Position numbers and translations under genes: made by a program. Positions 60,176 through 64,000 of a stretch of 64,000 nt of DNA are shown here, piece after piece. Position 1 is the stretch's first letter, and every line of letters begins with the position of its first letter. The stretch is taken from NCBI RefSeq assembly GCF_949987515.2, contig NC_082693.1, positions 22,068,994-22,132,993 on the forward strand, written 5' to 3'. Origin of the DNA: Delphinus delphis. Taxonomy: Eukaryota > Chordata > Mammalia > Artiodactyla > Delphinidae. Below the pieces are notes generated by a model. That model did not search any database. It had not been told where the DNA came from and was given only the letters and a program-made list of their open reading frames with translations.

Positions 60176-63100
60176 TTTTTTTAAATTATTTATTTATTTA
60201 TTTATTTTTCTTATTAGTCATCCATTTTATACACATCAGTTTATACATATCAACCCCCACTGCCCAATTCATCAAACCACCACCCCCACTCCCCCGCCGC
60301 TTTCCCCACTTGGTGTCCATACGTCTGTTCTCTACATCTGTGTCTCTATTTCTGCCCTGCAAACTGGTTCATCTGTACCATTTTTCTAGGTTCCACATAT
60401 ATGCGTTAATATACGGTTTGTTTTTCTCTTTCTGACTTACTTCACGCTATATGACAGCCTCTAGATCCATCCACGTCTCTACAAATGACCTAATTCCGTT
60501 CCTTTTTATGGCTTTTATTCCATTGTATATATGTACCACTTCTTCTTTATCCAATCGTCTGTCGATGGGCATTTACGTTGCTTCCATGACCTGGCTATTG
60601 TAAATAGGGCTACAATGAACATTTTGGGGTGTATGTGTCTTTATGAATTATGGTTTTTTCTGTGTATATGCCCAGTAGTGGGATGGCTGGGTCATACAGT
60701 AATTCTATTTTTAGTTCTTTAAGGAACCTGAATATGGTTCTCCATAGTGGCTGTATCAATTTATATTCCCACCAACAGTGCAAGAGGGTTCCCTTTTCTC
60801 CACACCCTCTCCAGCATTTGTTGTTTGTAGATTTTCTGATGATGCCCATTTTAACTGGTGTGAGGTGATACCTCATTGTAGTTTTGATTTGCATTTCTCT
60901 AATAATTAGTGATGTTGAGCAGCTTTTCATGTGCTTCTTGGCCATCTGTATGTCTTCTTTGGAGAAATGTCTATTTAGGTCTTCTGCCCATTTTTTGATA
61001 GAGTTGCTAGTCATCTTAATATTGAGCTCCATGAGCTGTTTATATATTTTGGAGATTAATCCCTTGTCCAATGATTCATATGCAAATATTTTCTCCCATT
61101 CTAAGGGTTGTGTTTTCGTCTTATTTATGGTTTTCTTTACTGTGAAAAAACTTTGAAGTTTCATTAGGTCCATTTGTTTATTTTTGTTTTTATTTCCATT
61201 ACTATAGGAGGTGGATCAAAAAAGGTCTTGCTGTGATTTATCTCAAAGAGTGTTCTATGTTTTCCTCTAAGACTTTCATAGTGCCCAGTCTTACATTTAG
61301 GTCTCTAATCCATTTTGAGTTCATTTTTGTGTATGGTGTTAGGGAGTGTTCTAATTTCATTCTTTTACATGTACCTGTCCAGTTTTCCCAACACCACTTA
61401 TTGAAGAGGCTGTCTTTTCTCCATTGTAAATGCTTGTCTCCTTTGTCATAGATTAGTTGACCATAGGTGTGTGGGTTTATCTCTGGGCATTCTATCTTGT
61501 TGCATCGATCTATGTTTCTGTTTTTGTGCCAGTACCATATTGTATTGATTACTATAGCTTTGTAGTATAGTCTGAAGTCAGGGAGACGGATTCCTCCAGC
61601 TCCGTTTTTTTCCCTCAAGACTGCTTTGGCTATTAGCAGTCTTTTGTGTCTCCATACAAATTTTATGATGATTTGTTCAAGTTCCGTAAAAAATGCAATT
61701 GGTAATTTGATAGGGATTGCATTGAATCTGTAAATTGCTTTGGGTAGTATAGTCATTTTCAAAATAATGATTCTTCCAATCCAAGAACATGGTATATCTC
61801 TCCAACTGTTGGTATCATCCTTAATTTCTTTCAGTAGTGTCTTATACTTTTCCACATACAGCTCTTTTGTCTCCCTGGGTAGGTTTACTCCTAGGTATTT
61901 TATTCTTTTTGTTACAGTGGTAAATGGGAGTGTTTCCTATATTTCTATTTCAGATTTTTCATCATTAATGTATAGGAATGCAAGAGATTTCTGTGCATTA
62001 ATTTTGTACCCTGCAACTTGACCAAATTCATTGATGAGCTCTAGTAGTTCTCTGGTGGCATCTTTAGGATTCTCTATGTATAGTATCATGTCAACTGTAA
62101 AGTGACAGTATTACTCCTTTTCCAATTTGTATTCCTTTTGTTTCTTTCTCTTCTCTGATTGCCGTGGCTAGAACTTCCAAAACTATGTTGAATAACAGTG
62201 GTGAGAGTGGACATCCTTGTCTTGTTCCTGATCTTAGAGGAAATGCTTACAGTTTTTCACCATGGAGAATGATGCTTGCTGTGGGTTTGTCATATATGGC
62301 CTTTATTATGTTGAGGTAGGTTCCCTCTATGCCCACTCTCTGGAGAGACTTTATCATAAATGGGTGTTGAATTTCGTCAAAAGCTTTTTCTGCATCTATT
62401 GAGGTGATCACATGGTTTTTATTCTTCAATTTGTTAATATAGTGTATCACATTGATTAATTTGTGTATATTGAAGAATCCTTGCATCCCTGGGATAAATC
62501 CCACTTGATCATGGTGCATGATCCTTTTAATGTGTTGTTGGATTCTGTTTGCTAGTATTTAGTTGAGGATTTTTTCATCTATATGCATCAGTGATATTGG
62601 TCTGTAATTTTCTTTTTTTGTAGTATCTTTTTCTGGTTTTGGTATGAGGGTGATGATGGCCTCATAGAATGATTTTGGCAGTGTTCCTTCCTCTGCAATT
62701 TTTTGGAAGAGTTTGAGAAGGATGGGTGTTAGCTCTTCTCTAAATGTTTGATAGACTTCACCTGTGAAGCCATCTGGTGATTTAATCACAGTTTCAATTT
62801 CATTACTTCTGATTGGTCTGTTCATATTTTCTATTTCTTCCTCATTCAGTCTTGAAAAGTTATACCTTTGTAAGAATTTGTCCATTTCTTCCAGGTTGTC
62901 CATTTTATTGGCATAGAGTTGCTTGTAATAGTCTCTTAAGATGCTCTGTATTTCTGCAGTGTCTGTTGTAACTTCTCCTTTTGCATTTGTAATTTTATTG
63001 ATTTGAGTCCCCTCCCTCTTTTTCTTGATGAGTCTGGCTAATGGTTTATCAATTTTGTTTACCTTCTCAAAGAACTAGCTTTTAGTTTTATTGATCTTTG

Positions 63101-64000
63101 TTATTGTTTTCTTTGTTTCTATTTCATTTATTTCTTCTCTGATCTTTATGATTTATTTCCTTCTGCTAACATTGGGTTTTGTTTGTTCTTCTTTCTCTAG
63201 TTCCTTTAGGTGTAATGATAGATTGTTTATTTGATATTTTTCTTGTTTCTTGAGGTAGGGTTGTATAGCTATAAACTTCCCTCTTACAACTGCTTTTGCT
63301 GCATCCCACAGGTTTTGGATCTTCATGCTTTCATTGTCATTTGTCTCTAGGTATTTTTTGATTTCCTCTCTGACTTCTTTGGCGATCTCTTGGTTATTCA
63401 GTAATGTATTTTTTAGCCTCCATGTGTTTGTGTTTTTTACAGATTTTTTTCCCTGTAATTGATTTCTAATCTCATAGCGTTGTGTTCAGAAAAGATGTTT
63501 GATATGATTTAAATTTTCTTAAATTTACTTGATTTCTGACCCAAGATGTGATCTATCCTGGAGAATGTTCTGTGTGCACTTGAGAAGAAAGTGTAATCTC
63601 CTGTTTTTGGAAAGAATGTCCTATAAATATCAATTAAATCTATCCGGTCTTTTTGTCATTTAAAGCTTCTGTTTTCTTATTTATTTTCATTTTGCATGAT
63701 CTGTCCATTGGTGTAAGTGAGAAGTTAAAGTCCCCCACTATTATTGTGTTACTGTCGATTTCCTCTTTTATAGCTGTTAGCAGTTGCTTTACGTATGGAG
63801 GTGCTCCCATGTTGGGTGCATATATATTTATAAGAGTTATATCTTCTTGCATTGATCCCTTGATAATTACATAGTATCCTTCCTTGTCTCTTGTAACAGT
63901 CTTTATTTTAAAGTCTATTTTATCTGATATGAGTAATGCTACTCCTGCTTTCTTTTGATCTCCTTTTGCACGGAATGTCTTTTTCCATCCCCTCACTTTC
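60176..64000 (-). mobile_element. L1 in gene orientation, cut by window edge
   Basis: Reading leftward from 64000, the endonuclease part (GWKKTFRAKGDQKKAGVALL, VGDFN) is followed by reverse transcriptase pieces (62559-62903, 62247-62519), the C-terminal pieces (61238-61855, 60610-61173) and the 3' UTR with an AT-rich tail at 60176-60210. The catalytic box has become FTVD (about 62096-62107) and frameshifts occur, so it is inactive. It is the only large L1 here in the same orientation as ITPR2. ORF1 would lie beyond the window. Confidence 0.94.

Overview
This is a vertebrate (mammalian) genomic window, not a microbial one. It lies inside a single large gene read on the minus strand. Thirteen consecutive GT-AG exons of ITPR2 (inositol 1,4,5-trisphosphate receptor type 2) can be assembled from 59810 down to 3154. 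Together they give 2,053 coding bases, an open frame of 684 residues with every codon phase matching across each junction. Neither the first nor the last exon of the gene is in the window. The encoded part runs from the end of the IP3-binding core (including six of the ten classical IP3-contact positions) into the modulatory alpha-helical region of this endoplasmic-reticulum calcium channel.

The rest is intron, and at least half of it is recognisable repeat. The tRNA-Glu-derived CHR SINEs (both the long CHR-1-like type and the shorter type ending in a GC-rich block) point to Cetartiodactyla. The abundance of the short GC-rich type, the L1 subfamily, and the absence of any BovB or Bov-tA sequence that I could see suggest a cetacean (whale or dolphin). 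That species call is inference.

Layout in plus-strand coordinates: 1-2536 L1 3' half; 3154-6046 exons M, L and K; 7718-10843 5'-truncated L1; 11107-14980 exons J and I; 14981-42371 one 27.4-kb intron holding L1 and L2 pieces, five CHR-type SINEs plus one tRNA-SINE variant, two LTR-like blocks, an essentially complete Tigger1-like DNA transposon (31077-33659) and a small locally rearranged segment (27524-27877); 42372-44336 exons H and G around a MaLR-like LTR with a 3 x 102-bp internal tandem repeat; 45043-50218 an almost full-length L1 carrying a SINE, inserted just outside the splice donor of exon F; 50240-53362 exons F, E, D and C; 57488-59810 exons B and A; 60176-64000 an L1 in the gene's own orientation, cut by the window edge. 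No RNA gene, CRISPR array, operon or bacterial-type system is present.

The most interesting non-standard signals are: (1) the L1 whose target-site duplication begins at about +9 of the exon F donor; (2) a local template-switch-like rearrangement that copied 102 bp directly and about 190 bp in inverted orientation from within 2.1 kb, with short palindromic and repeated joints; (3) a short decayed copy of part of exon L in the neighbouring intron. None is a new multi-gene system.
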